A stretch of 64,000 nucleotides of DNA from Sorex araneus. Lineage: Eukaryota; Chordata; Mammalia; Eulipotyphla; Soricidae. The stretch spans positions 219,873,854 to 219,937,853 of the forward strand of contig NC_073302.1 of the NCBI RefSeq assembly GCF_027595985.1. The letters are read 5' to 3'. The notes beneath the pieces were generated by a model. It searched no databases, was not told where the DNA came from, and saw nothing but the letters and a program-made list of their open reading frames with translations. Positions 12,000 through 23,423 of the stretch are shown piece by piece. The position numbers and the translations under genes are program-made. How positions within the stretch are numbered: position 1 is the first letter of the stretch; each line of letters starts with the position of its first letter.

Positions 12000-12132
12000 A
12001 TTTATTTATTTTGTTTTTTATTTATTCAGTTTTGGGTTTTGAGCCATAAGGAACCATACAGCATGACAGGGATTGAATCTGGGCAGGCCACATGCAGGGC
12101 ATTACCTTATCTGCTGTGCTCTGTCCTACCCA
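12000..12132 (-). mobile_element. SINE type I fragment, minus
   Basis: Inverted partial copy with tail tttattttgttttttattt and head tctgctgtgctctgtcc; the middle is deleted. Confidence 0.6.
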
Positions 12133-12363
12133 TGCTCATTATTCTTAAATTACTTAATAGTCATAGCTAGACAGTGGACAGGAGAATGGCCAGGAGCACC
12201 CTTTCAATGCACAATACCGTGCAGTTAAAACCACTAGTGTCTCACTTGATGCGAAAATCCATTCATCAACAATATATTAGGGCTAACTGCTGCAATGTTT
12301 CTCATTTGAAAATATTTCCCCAAAGAACATCCATCCACAAATCAGGTCAACTTTTCTGTTTAA

Positions 12364-12541
12364 ATAAAAAAGTGGGGAGGGTGTTTGCCTTGCATGTGGC
12401 CAATCCGGGTTCCAGTCCCAGCATCCCATATTGTCCCCTGAGCTCTGCTAAGAGTAATTCCTGAGTGAAAAGCCAGGAGTAACTCCTGTGCATCGCCGGG
12501 TGTGACCCAAAAAGCAATAAATAAATAAATAAATAAATAAG
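12364..12541 (+). mobile_element. SINE type I, 5'-truncated
   Basis: Starts within the head (gtgtttgccttgcatgtgg), then a full body and an ataaataaataaa tail. Confidence 0.85.
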
Positions 12542-12694
12542 TTATTTTTTTAGACATATAACCTATTTAAGAAAACACAACGAAATACACCAAAATTTAA
12601 TGTTCTAATTAAATTTCAAATCTATAAAATGGTGGAGTTTATTGTATATGCTATAAGAAAATGAATTTTAAATCAAACTTTTAGTGTTTATTTT

Positions 12695-12866
12695 TGTTAT
12701 TGTTTATTTATTTTGTTCTGGTGGTGCTCAGGGTTTAATCCTGGTTTTGCACTCAGGACTTCTTCCTAGAGGGGTTGGGGGACCATATGAAATGCCAGGG
12801 ATGGAACCCAGGTCCACTGTGTGCAAGGCAAACGGCCTGCCCATTGCACTCTCATCGGTCTCCAAA
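12695..12866 (-). mobile_element. SINE type I, minus
   Basis: Inverted SINE from tttattttgttctggtggtg to the head at about 12860 (gcactctcatcggtctcc). Confidence 0.8.
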
Positions 12867-13740
12867 CTTTCATTTTCCAAATGTATGTTCTTTAAACTGA
12901 AAGTGAGTTGGGTATCTGGGGGGCATCTAAATTGGGCACACAACTGCACACTAGAGAATGCATGAAGACGGGTGTTTGAGCATCGTATAACTGAGACTTT
13001 AACCTGAACGCTTTGTAACTTTCCACATGGTGACTTAATACAAGAATTTTTAAAAAAATGCATGAAAACTGAATTATCCAGGCAGTGGAGAGTGGCTTCT
13101 TGGAGAGGAGCCATCGTTCAAGAAGCCACCACCAACAATCCCAGTGATAGTCCATAGCAGTTTACAAACTGCCCTCACATAAATTACCTCCTAGATCTTC
13201 ATCTACCCGTAAGTTACTTTGTCCATTCAGCAGTTAAATAAACAGAGGGTCTGACATATGGAAGGAATTTTTTTCTTTTTTTCCCTCAAATACCTGACTA
13301 GTCTTTATCTAAGTCTGGTGAATTCCATATTTTTCACCACACTGCCTTCCCATCCTCCAAGGAGCACCACGGTTTTTTATTCCCAACTTGCTGAGGGTCT
13401 GCCTGTCACACAACATGCACTCAGTTTGCTGGTTAGTTTGTTTTATTTTGTTTGTTTAAATGCTTCTTCTCTTATCCAAATCCCTTGACCCTAGAGAGGC
13501 TTCTGAAACACTCCAGCCCACATTGGTCACCCTTTTATAGGATCCCATGCTATTTAATATCTGTTATACACCACAACATTTGATTGTACTTTTGCTTTCT
13601 CTTCTTTAATATTTGCATCTTTCAGACACCCATCTGTCCCATAAATAAATGCAGAGTGCTGTCACTCATTCTCTCTGTCCCCAGGTGCCATTTACAAATC
13701 TGTGTAGAGTGGGGAGTGCTTGTTTTCAAACAAACAGTTT
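12867..13740. other. Unassigned intergenic sequence
   Basis: No gene or clear repeat. The right-hand part (from about 13320) may be a more decayed extension of the LINE2 to its right. Confidence 0.4.
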
Positions 13741-13744
13741 TAGA

Positions 13745-14060
13745 AACCGTGTTTCTGTACCAGATGCCTGGGTATTGTTCCTCTACTTGAAATGCCCTCC
13801 ATGCACTCACTTTCCAACTTGGAATTATCCTGAAGGCCCAGCTCTCATGTCACCTCCTTTGTGAAACTGTCCAGAAGCATCAGGGAAACATCAGTTCTTG
13901 TCACCCAGCATTTGTCACACTTTGTGCTGATTATTTACATGTCTGATTCTCCCATCAAGAAACCTGGGACATGTGCACAGCAATCAATACCAACCACAGT
14001 TTCAAATATCTCCTGTATTTTTGTCTAATTGCAAATAGAAAGAACCCTTGACCCCAATTA
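13745..14060 (+). mobile_element. LINE2 3' fragment
   Basis: Ancient mammalian L2: tacttgaaatgccctccatg, aaggcccagctctcatgtca and cctcctttgtgaaactgtcc follow the order of the L2 3' end. Short frames in it are not genes. Confidence 0.7.
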
Positions 14061-14552
14061 GGTTGTAAATACTTTTAAAGCAGAAAAGTAGTTTGACAGA
14101 TAATTATGGGATGAGTGTAGTCTTTGGGGAAAGACCAGCTCTAAAGCAATAAAATCCTTGCAGATGAGACACATTCATCTTTAAGCAAAACAAACCAACT
14201 TCATAAAGCCTTGTTTTGAAATCACCCAAATGTTTACAGAGAAAATTGGTATATCTTTCTGAATATTCGAAGCACATTTGACACAATCTTATTGGAAGAA
14301 AATTGATAGTAAGCTAAGAGAGCTGTCTTGTGAATACTTTTCCACAAAGATAGCATGTGATACATTTTTTTCTCACAACTCTGCAATAAGAATATTTATG
14401 TGCTCTGTAAAGATTTTATCTAGTTTCTGAAATATGTGGAATTTGGTTTTCTATAATATGTCTTATATTGAGGATAATAAAAACCATTAAGTTTAATACC
14501 AACTTGAACAAACTGGCAGACTGATCGTTAATTCATCAAGAACATTAGCACC
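14061..14552. other. Unassigned intergenic sequence
   Basis: No gene or recognised repeat. Confidence 0.5.
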
Positions 14553-14728
14553 TATTTTTTTTTTTGTTTTGGGGAACCACATCTGGCTGTGCCCAGGGCT
14601 TATTTGGTTTACACTCAACAATCACTCCTAGAGGGTTCAGGAGATTGTATGTGGTGTTGGGGATTAAACCTGGGTCACCCATGTGCAAGGCAAGTACCAT
14701 ACCTGCTATAATACTTCCCTAGCCCCTC
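14553..14728 (-). mobile_element. SINE type I, minus
   Basis: T-rich start, inverted body (caatcactcctagagggttc) and head (cctgctataatacttcccta). Confidence 0.8.
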
Positions 14729-15405
14729 GGACCTATTTTCATATCTTGATGAATTAGGCTGCTTCATAATATCTTAGCAAATTTTGCAACTTGAAATGTA
14801 TTTGAGTTCTCAATCTGGAACTATAATTCTTTACCCATAAGATGAGCATTATCTAGGAATGAGTGTAGGGATCAAGATCAAATTGCAGCATCAGGCTCCC
14901 ATGGAGACTTGAAAATATATAGATTTTCAGTCCCAGAGATCTAAACAAACATCTACTTTAATGTCTCACACAAAAATAAAGGTGCCCGGAGATGAGGCAG
15001 ATGAACCAGGTAGTGAAATCTGTTCCTACTGACCCGAAGGAGATGATTATCACTGAACTCAACCTTCGGTGGCAATTGTTGCTCAATCAGGCACAGGTCA
15101 GCATGTACACCACAGAAATTACCAACTTCTACTCTGATATCAAACCTTTACAGGTACTTCACTCATTAAGCATTCAAAGCCTTAATCTCTCTGTGTAAAA
15201 TACTTTTTAATAAACAAGCTTCTAATATTCTCTGATAAACAGTCTATTATCAGTTTAAAAATCACAGAAGTAACTCAAAAGTCCAAGTGTCAAATTTTGC
15301 ATTTTCCTGTAATGAAGTGAGAAATAAGGGCTCAGGAAAGCAAGTTAGTCATCATTTAAAAAAATGAAGTCGTCATTTACAAAACATTTCTTGTGATAGT
15401 GGCAT
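14729..15405. other. Unassigned sequence with a short uncharacterised open frame
   Basis: An open frame at 14992-15198 (plus; MRQMNQVVKSVPTDPKEMII...) has no family I recognise, no coding context and no splice-site pattern I trust. It is more likely a decayed retrocopy or chance. The rest is featureless. Confidence 0.4.
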
Positions 15406-15408
15406 TTT

Positions 15409-16165
15409 TATAAGAATTACTGGCCTGAGGCTGTCTCATCCAGGGCAATCCAGAGACAGGTGGGTGAGTCCCATCATCCCCCTCCCCAAAAGCCCCAACA
15501 GCTGCAAACCTCCAGAACTCTATCGCAGCCATGCTCGTGGCTGATGGAGGCTCAGACCAGTCTGATCCATGAGTGAATCTGCTGGATAAACCAGGCATTC
15601 AGGACCTAGGAACTTAAATCTCCAGGCTCGCCTGGAGGGAGAATGGGTGACCTCCCTGCATATAGCTGTTCTTCTCACACCCACAAACTGCCTCTGGCAC
15701 TATTTAAGCTCATTAAGAGCCATGAACCAGAGACTCACAAATAAACCCCGTAAGAGAAAGAAAGCAAAATGCCACAGAGATGCCTCTGGACCCCAATGTC
15801 ACCATCCAGTTAAAAATTTAATTCTTGCTGTATCACCCTATTTAAAATCCTAGAATTCCCGGAGAGACTCTTATACTCTATACCAGGGCATAACGACTCC
15901 AAGGTGATACAACAATCTTCACACACTTTCCTCTAAGGAAACGTTTTTGGATCATCTTTAGTGGATTATTCATAACAGGCAATACAAGTTAAATTATTAT
16001 GTTCTTCTTTGGGGTCAGGCTTTGGGAATCAGGGTGGAATCATTTGAAATATGGTGGTGGGCAGGTGTAATGGTGGTGGAATTGGTGTTGGAATATTGAA
16101 TGTAATGAATTACTGTGAACAACTTCATAGAAACAAAATTAAAATTAAAAAGAGAATTATTGGCC
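15409..16165 (+). repeat. Unclassified interspersed repeat, family X copy 1
   Basis: This has a GC-rich head (agccccaacagctgcaaacc) and a middle with ccagttaaaaatttaattc. The tail is ggtggtggaattggtgttgg, then tgtgaacaacttcatagaaa and an A-rich end. The same ordered blocks recur at 32155-33205, 33600-33985 (head only) and 50440-51205. No protein motif is visible. Confidence 0.7.
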
Positions 16166-16753
16166 TGAGTTTTATAACGGACAAGGTGATCTGGGAGAAG
16201 TTGCGTAAGAGGGGCAACTTACAGACCTGCTTGGCCAACTTCTCTGTGTAATCAGGTCCAACTGGTCAATTGTTTTCCAACTCCCTGTCAACTTTGACAT
16301 GAATATGGAGCCCAGTAGGCATCCCCTTCGTTCACCTGATTACCTAGATACAAGTCAGTGCTAGAATGCGTCCGTGCTAATTAGAAAACTTAGAGAGTTG
16401 GCTTTAAGATTTATATTCTTTTTCACTTCAACATTACACATATATTTTGGAATGGCTGAGTCAACAATAAATCATGTGATTCTAAGAGATATTCACCCTC
16501 TGGACATTTGTGGGTAATGTTTTTCTCTTTATGGGAATGTCACAGTTTTAAAGAAGCAAAAAATATCTTGACACTTTGCTTGCTGATATCAACTGCATGA
16601 TAAAAGCCTTCCTTAAAACTAACTGTAGCCGTGTGGATTAGGTCCCTGTTCACAAGAGAATTTCCAAGACTCAGTCCTTTAAAAGAATAGAAGTTCTACC
16701 CAAAACATTATCAGGCATAGTTTTGCAGCCAAAAATACTATGTGGGCTCATAC

Positions 16754-16791
<38 letters not shown>

Positions 16792-17616
16792 ACAAACACA
16801 CACACACAATGTTTTCTGCCAATGTTCTCAGTACACTTGTGGTTTTATAAGTGTTATTTTCTTCAAGAAAATCTTTCTAGTACTAATTAACTAGGATTGA
16901 TATATATATGTCATAAAGATTAAGAATTTCATAAATTCATATATTTCATAAATCAAGTGAAAAACATTTTAGCCCAGCTGACGTGACTCAGTTTGAAATT
17001 TAGAGTATTATCAGTATGGTTATTAAATCATAATATCTAGCTATATGTCCAAAAATAGAGACAGCATGCATATTTTAAAGATGAAAGCTCATAGGTGGCC
17101 ATGTCAACATCTTAGTTTGAGTGCAAGTCTCATTTCTCTGCCCCAACTTTCCCCTGTGTCAAATTCCCAACTCTCCAGGGCTGAAAATATTGTGCATTAG
17201 ATAAAGGTCAGTAGCCTCAAATGTCACCGGAAGGTTAATTGTTGCTTCTGGGGCTAGATGTTGATCTGTGGAACTAAATAAAGGAAAAGAGTAAATAATT
17301 AAGTGTAGTTGGAGGACACAATTTTTTTTCCTAAACACTTTGACTCAGGGCCATTTCCCCCCAGCTATGGCCCTTTTTTAATAAAAGTAATTATGTCTAG
17401 GACTAAGTCTCTTAGAGAAGGAATAGGGGAGTTGATGAAGTACACACAAGGGTAACTTCGGAAGCAGCCTCCTATGCGAGAGCTATAGATTTCTGTGCTT
17501 CCTGAGAGACACAAGGCCAAGGCACGCCTTTGCAGAAATAGCAGACTCCTATCTAGTTTCCATGAGAAAAACTAGTACAATATTTTCCTTCTATCATGGA
17601 CAACTTACAGTTATGT
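16166..17616. other. Unassigned intergenic sequence with a CA repeat
   Basis: No gene recognised. A (CA)n tract with small interruptions lies at about 16752-16808. Confidence 0.55.
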
Positions 17617-18182
17617 TGGACCCCAGTAATCTTTTTCTGTTGTTTTAGAATTTTCACTTAATTTTTTTAACATTTTTTTTTATTTTTTAAATTTTATTGA
17701 ATCACTGTGAGATAGTTACAAGCTTTCATGTTTGGGTTACAATCTCACAATGATCAAACACCCATCCCTCCACCAGTGCACATTACCCACCACCAATATC
17801 CCGGGTATACCCCCCCTCTCCCACCCTCCCCCTGCCGCTAAGGCAGACAATATTCCCCATACTCTCTCTCTACTTTTGAGCATTATGGCTTGCAACACAG
17901 ACACTGAGAGGTCAGCATGTTTGGTCCATTATCCACTTTCAGCATGCATCTCCCATCCCAATTGGTTCCTCCAGCCATCATTTTCTTAGCGATCCCTTCT
18001 CTATTCCATCTGCCTTCTCCCCTCCACTCATGAAGCAGTCTTCCAGTTATGGGGCAATCCCCCTGGCCTTTGTATCTACTGTCCTTGGGTGTCAGCCTCA
18101 TGTGATGCTACCCTACACTCCACAAATGAGTGTCATCCCTCTATGTCTGTCTCTCTCTTTCTGACTCATTTCACTTAGAATG
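17617..18182 (-). mobile_element. Outer L1 of nested pair: 3' segment
   Basis: This is the minus-oriented L1 3' UTR, from the T-rich tract at about 17650 to the end of ORF2 (ctgactcatttcacttag, 18165-18182). The left TSD tggaccccagtaatctt is 17617-17633 and its partner is 21711-21727. At 18183 the sequence flips to plus-strand ORF2, a twin-priming inversion. The inverted part resumes on the far side of a second L1. Confidence 0.9.
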
Positions 18183-18528
18183 TGAATCTATAAGGTTCAT
18201 AGAAGAAAATGCAGGCAGAACTCTCCATGACATTGAAGCTAAAAGCATCTTTAAGGACAAAACAGCACTGACCATGCAAGTGGAAGCAAACATAAACAAA
18301 TGGGACTACATCAAACTAAGAAGCTTCTGCACTTCAAAAGAAACAGTGACTAAAGTACAGAAAGAGCCCACAGAATGGGAAAGAATATTTACCCAATACC
18401 CATCTGATAAGGGATTAATATCCAGGATATACAAGACACTTGTAGAATTGTAAAAGAAAAAAACCTCCAATCCATAAAAAAATGGGGAGAAAAAATGAAC
18501 AGAAGTTTCCTCAAAAAAAGAAATACAA
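18183..18528 (+). mobile_element. Outer L1 of nested pair: inverted 5' segment, first part
   Basis: This is plus-strand L1 ORF2 (NKWDYIKLRSFC, then [12 protein letters not shown] in translation). It is interrupted at 18528 by the inner L1 and continues in register at 21234. The 16-bp sequence aaaaaaagaaatacaa at 18513-18528 is the left TSD of the inner L1. Confidence 0.9.
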
Positions 18529-19540
18529 TTGTTACCGCTTTGTAGTAGAGTTTAAGGTTGGGGAGGGTGATGCCTCCCATCATCTTTTTCCCAAGAATTG
18601 TTTTAGCTATCCGTGGGCGTTTATTGTTCCATACAAATATCAGGATTGCTTGATCCGTTTTTTTGAAGAATGGCATGGGTATCCTTATAGGGATCGCGTT
18701 GAATCTGTATAATGCTTCGGGGAGTATTGCCATTTTGACAATGTTTATTCTCCCTATCCATGAGCAGGGGATATGTTTCCATTTCCTCATGTCCTTTTAT
18801 TTCATGGAGTAGGGTTTTATAGTTTTTTTTGTAGAGGTCCTTTACTTCTTTAGTTAAGCTGATTCCAAGGTATTTGATTTTCTGGGGCACAATTGTGAAT
18901 GGGATTGCTTTTTTCATGTCCCTTTCCTCTGTCTCATTGTTTGCATATAGGAAGGCCATGGACTTTTGGGTATTGATTTTATAGCCTGCAACTTTACTGT
19001 ACAGGTCAATTGTTTCTAAGAGTTTCTTACTAGAGCTTTTAGGCTCCTCTAGGTATATATATTATCATATCATCTGAGAATCGTGAGAGCTTGATTTCTT
19101 CCTTTCCGATCTGAATCCCCTTAATATTTTTTTCTTGCCTGATGGCTATTGCTAATACTTCCAGTACTATATTAAAGAGAAGTGGTGAGAGTGGGCATCC
19201 TTGCTTGTCCCCGATCTTAGGGGAAAGGCCCTTAGTTTTTCTCCATTGATGATAATGCTTGCCATCGGTTCGTGATAGATGGCTTTGACTATCTTGAGGA
19301 AAGTTCCTCCAAACCCCATCTTGGTGAGAGTTTTTATCATGAATGGGTACTGGATCTTGTCAAATGCTTTCTCTGCATCTATTGATATGATCATATGGTT
19401 TTTATCTTTACTTTTGTTGATATGCTGGATTATGTTGATTGATTTCCAAACGTTAAACCATCCTTGCATCCCCGGGATGAATCCCACTTGGTCATTGTGT
19501 ATGATCTTTTTGATGAGTTGTTGGATTCTATTTGGTAGTA
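18529..19540 (-). mobile_element. Inner L1 of nested pair: inverted 5' segment (reverse transcriptase region)
   Basis: This is minus-strand L1 ORF2. In translation [20 protein letters not shown] is followed by [14 protein letters not shown], an FSDD box at 19080-19069 (FADD in typical L1) and [16 protein letters not shown]. Frames are broken. The segment ends in [10 protein letters not shown], and the plus-strand part beginning at 19541 restarts at the same point (YKAVTIKTAWYW). The inversion therefore occurred with almost no loss. Confidence 0.9.
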
Positions 19541-21217
19541 TTTACAAAGCAGTAACAATTAAAACAGCATGGTACTGGAACAAAGGCAGAGCTGCAGACC
19601 AATGGAACAGGGTGGAATATCCACACACACAACCTCAAATGTATGAACATCTAATCTTTGATAAGGGAGCAAGAGATGTGAAGTGGAGAAAGGAAAGCCT
19701 CTTTAACAAATGGTGCTGGCACAACTGGACAACCACATGCAAAAAAATGGGCTTAGACCTTGACTTGACACCATGCACAGAAGTCAGATAAAAATGGATT
19801 AAAGATCTCAACATCAGACCACAAACCATAAGGTTCATTGAAGACAAGGTCGGCAAAACCCTCCACGATATTGAAGATAAAGGTATCTTCAACGATGACA
19901 TGGAACTAAGCAATCTAGTAAGAACAGAGATCAACAAATGGGACTACATCAAACTAAAAAGCTTCTGCACTGCAAAAGATACAGTGACCAGAATACAAAG
20001 ACTATCCACAGAATGGGAAAGGATATTTACACAATACCCATCAGATAAGGGGTTGATATCAATGGTATATAAAGCACTGGTTGTACTCTACAAGAAGAAA
20101 ACATCCAACCCCATAAAAAAATGGGGTAATGAAATGAACAGAAACTTTACCAAGGAAGAGATACGAATGGCCAAAAGGCACATGAAAAAGTGCTCTACAT
20201 CACTAATCATCAGAGAGATGCAGATCAAAACAACCATGAGATACCACCTCACACCACAGAGGCTGGCACACATCCAAAAGAACAAAAGCAACCGCTGTTG
20301 GAGAGGATGTGGGGAGAAAGGGACCCTTCTACACTGCTGGTGGGAATGCCGGCTAGTTCAGCCCTTTTGGAAAACAATATGGACGATTCTCAAAAAATTA
20401 GAGGTTGAGCTCCCATTTGACCCAGCAATACCACTGCTGGGAATATATCCCAGAAAAGCCAAAAGGTATAGTTGAAATGACATCTGCACTTATATGTTCA
20501 TTGCAGCACTGTTTACAATAGCCAGAATCTGGAAAAAACCCGAGTGCCCTAGAACAGATGACTGGTTGAAGAAACTCTGGTACATCTATACAATGGAATA
20601 CTATGCAGCTGTTAGAAAAAATGAGGTCATGACATTTGCATATAAGTGGATCAGCATGGAAAGTATCATGCTAAGTGAAATGAGTCAGAAAGAGAGAGAC
20701 AGACATAGAAAGATTGCACTCATCTGTGGAGCATAGAATAATAGACTATAAGACTAACACCCAAGATTAGTAGAAATAAGTACCAGGAGGTTGTCCCCAT
20801 GGCTTGGAGGCTGGTCTCTCACTCTGGGCAACTCAGAGAAGGGAACACTAAGTAAAATGTGGTCGGAGGTCATGTGGGGGAAGGGTGATGCGGGCCGAAT
20901 ATAGACTAGAGACTGAACACAATGGCCACTCAACACCTTTATTGCAAACCACAACACCTAATCAGAGAGAGAGATCAAAAGGGAATATCCTGCCATAGTG
21001 GCAGTGTGGGGTGGGGGGAGACAGGACTGTGGAGGGCGGGAGAGATGCTGGGTTTACTGGTGGTAGAAAATGTGCACTGGTGAAGGGATGGGTTCTTCAA
21101 CTTTGTATGGGGGAAACACGAGCACAAAAATGTATAAAACTGTAACTGTACCCTCACGTTGATTCACTAATTAAAAATAAATAATTTATTTTAAAAAATA
21201 AATAAAATAAAATACTA
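19541..21217 (+). mobile_element. Inner L1 of nested pair: sense 3' segment
   Basis: This is plus-strand L1 ORF2 C-terminal half, with one frameshift near 19790. A long intact stretch is at 19900-20475 ([19 protein letters not shown], then PAIPLLGIYP). ORF2 ends at about 20735 (YTMEYYAAVRKNEV...), followed by a 3' UTR of about 440 bp, cctcacgttgattcactaat and an A-rich tail to 21217. The right TSD, aaaaaaagaaatacaa, ends at 21233. Confidence 0.92.
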
Positions 21218-21233
21218 AAAAAAAGAAATACAA

Positions 21234-21727
21234 ATGGACAAAAGGCACATGAAAAAATGTTCCACATCCTTAGTCATCAGGGAGATGGAAATCAAAACAA
21301 CGAGATATCATTTCACACCACAGAGACTGGCACCCATTCAAAAGAACAAAGGCAACCAGTGCTGGCGTGGATGTGGGGAAAAAGGGATGCTCCTTCACTG
21401 TTGGTGGGAATGCCGACTGGTCCAGCCTTTCTGAAAAACAATATGGACAGTCCTTCAAAAACTAGAAATTGAGCTTCCATATGACCCTGCAATACCACTT
21501 CTGGGAGTATATCCCTAGGATGCAAAAAAGCACAGTAGAAATGACATCTGTACCTATATATTTATTGCAGCACTGTTCACAATAGCCAAAATATGGGAAC
21601 AACCTAAGTGCCCTAAAACAGATGACTGGTTAAAGAAACATTGGTACATCTACACAATGGAATACTATGCAGTTGTTAGGAGAGATGAAGTCATAAAATT
21701 TGCTTATAAATGGACCCCAGTAATCTT
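21234..21727 (+). mobile_element. Outer L1 of nested pair: inverted 5' segment, second part, and right TSD
   Basis: ORF2 of the outer L1 resumes here in plus orientation ([34 protein letters not shown]) and stops at 21710 in gcttataaa. The next ORF2 bases would be about 35 bp from where the minus 3' segment begins, so the inversion junction lost only a few tens of bases. The right TSD is 21711-21727. Confidence 0.9.
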
Positions 21728-22465
21728 AAATCAACCTTGGACTTTCCCCAGAACATACTGAATATTCATGTTTTAGGAGAAATAATGGCAAACTGCCTGG
21801 GACTCTGAATTACCAATCATGTCCTCTACTTCATTATGCAATTTTCTCTTTCATCCTGAGTAAAAATGGTGATTTTGACTAGTTTGCTCTATTCACAATT
21901 CTTCCCTCTCTTAAAGAAAGTTCATTTGGGGGCAAAGGACAATGGGACAGTTGTGGAGGGTTATTGATCTGGTGGAGGCGATCAAACAGTTTTGCTAGTA
22001 GAAGACAATGATATATAAGCCACGTTATCTCAAAACCAAAGAAAAAGAATTATACTGCTAGAATTTATATTCTAAAACTAAACGCAGATACTTTTCTTTT
22101 TACTTAATATACACAGATGTTGATTTATAATAAATACATGAAATAAATGTATATAATATTATAACATATATATCACATATCTGACATTTCTAATAAAACT
22201 TACACAATGTGATGTTATGTCAATCAAAATATTTGAAAATTAAGAAATAAATAAACCAGAGGGTAAAATAATTGAAAAACAGAAGATTCCAACTGGTATG
22301 TAGACTGTTATATTCAAAATAAGGCAAAGAACACATTTGAATAAGAACAAATAAATAAATGATCTAACATCAAATTTTACACAATCCCTTTACAAGTGTC
22401 AAATTTTGCTTCTGTTTCTTTCTCTATGAATAAAATTGAGAAAACACTTTTGATACAAAGAAAGA
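21728..22465. other. Unassigned AT-rich sequence
   Basis: No gene or recognised repeat. A ggtggaggcgatcaaac stretch near 21970 slightly recalls the family X tail but is too short to call. Confidence 0.45.
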
Positions 22466-22467
22466 AA

Positions 22468-22638
22468 CTCAGAGTGCTGGGAGGGTCATGCTTTGTCTGA
22501 CAGAGGCCAGAGTTCGAGCTCTAGCACCACATGGTATTCCAAAGAGAACATCACTGGGCTGGCTCCCAAGCATGAAGCCAGGAGTAGCCTCCGAACACCA
22601 CTGGGTGTGCTCCCAGCCGAAAAAATAATAATAATAAC
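22468..22638 (+). mobile_element. SINE type I, diverged
   Basis: Head-like ctgggagggtcatgctttgt, body atgaagccaggagtagcctc and an aataataataa tail. Confidence 0.65.
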
Positions 22639-22738
22639 ATCTTGTATTCAAAATGTTTATCTGGAAAGGAGAGAGATTTAATTAATTAATATTAAATAAA
22701 TTGTCTATGTTAGCCGTTTCTAAAATATGCTCTAATTT

Positions 22739-22893
22739 GGGCCGGAGAGTTAGCACAGTCAGTAAGGCACCTGCTTTACATGTGACTGACCTAACTTTGA
22801 TCCCCAGTACCCCACATGCTCCTCTGAGCCCTCCACGAGTAATTCCTAAATGCTGAGCCAAGAGTAAGCCCTAAGCACAGTTGGGTATATTCA
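22739..22893 (+). mobile_element. SINE type I, diverged
   Basis: Head gggccggagagttagcacag and body gagccaagagtaagccctaa, running directly into the direct repeat at 22890. Confidence 0.7.
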
Positions 22894-23423
22894 ATTTTTT
22901 TTAATATATACCCAGAAGCAATTGGATTTTTTAATTCAACAGAAACAAATAAACAAAAAATTCTAATTTTTGAAAACATGTTTTATATCTGTTCAACTTT
23001 AACAAAATAGGATGGAGCATAATAAGGACTAAGTTATTTTCTGTTAAACAACATGTTTTTAGGGGCCAGAGAAAGTACAGTGGATAAGGCACTTACCATG
23101 CATGCAGAGAACCTGTATAGTGGATCAGGCACTTACCTTGAATGCAGAGAACCTGTCTTATCCCAGGTACCCCATATGATCCCTCAGAGCATTGCCAGGA
23201 ATGATCCCTGAGTGCAGAGACAAGAGTAAGCCCTGAGCAAGCTCCCCCTGTCTCCCAAACAAAAACAGAACTTTTTTTTTAGCTCCAGTATACTCAGAGC
23301 ACTGGTCTCTATGTTTTAGCTTTAATAATTATTTAATGAATGCTTGTATACAATTTCTCCTCAAGACCTCACTTTCAATTTTTTGAATATATACCCAGAA
23401 GCAATTGGATTTTTTAATTCAAC
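22890..23423. repeat. Pair of ~50-bp direct repeats around a SINE
   Basis: Sequence containing tatacccagaagcaattgga occurs at 22890-22940 and again at about 23374-23423, differing by a small indel. The core resembles an L1 ORF2 3' motif. The intervening 430 bp includes the SINE at 23062. Confidence 0.75.
23062..23268 (+). mobile_element. SINE type I with internal tandem duplication
   Basis: A head segment of about 45 bp (acagtggataaggcacttac to gcagagaacctg) occurs twice in tandem, at about 23075-23116 and 23117-23158. This lengthens the copy relative to its relatives. Confidence 0.8.

Noticed and set aside
14992..15198. 68-aa open frame, MRQMNQVVKSVPTDPKEMII...
   Set aside because: It looks protein-like by composition, but I recognise no family and no exon signals; left as unassigned.
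19900..20736. Open frames of 191 and 80 aa resembling a gene
   Set aside because: They are intact pieces of L1 ORF2 inside a truncated, inverted L1 copy.
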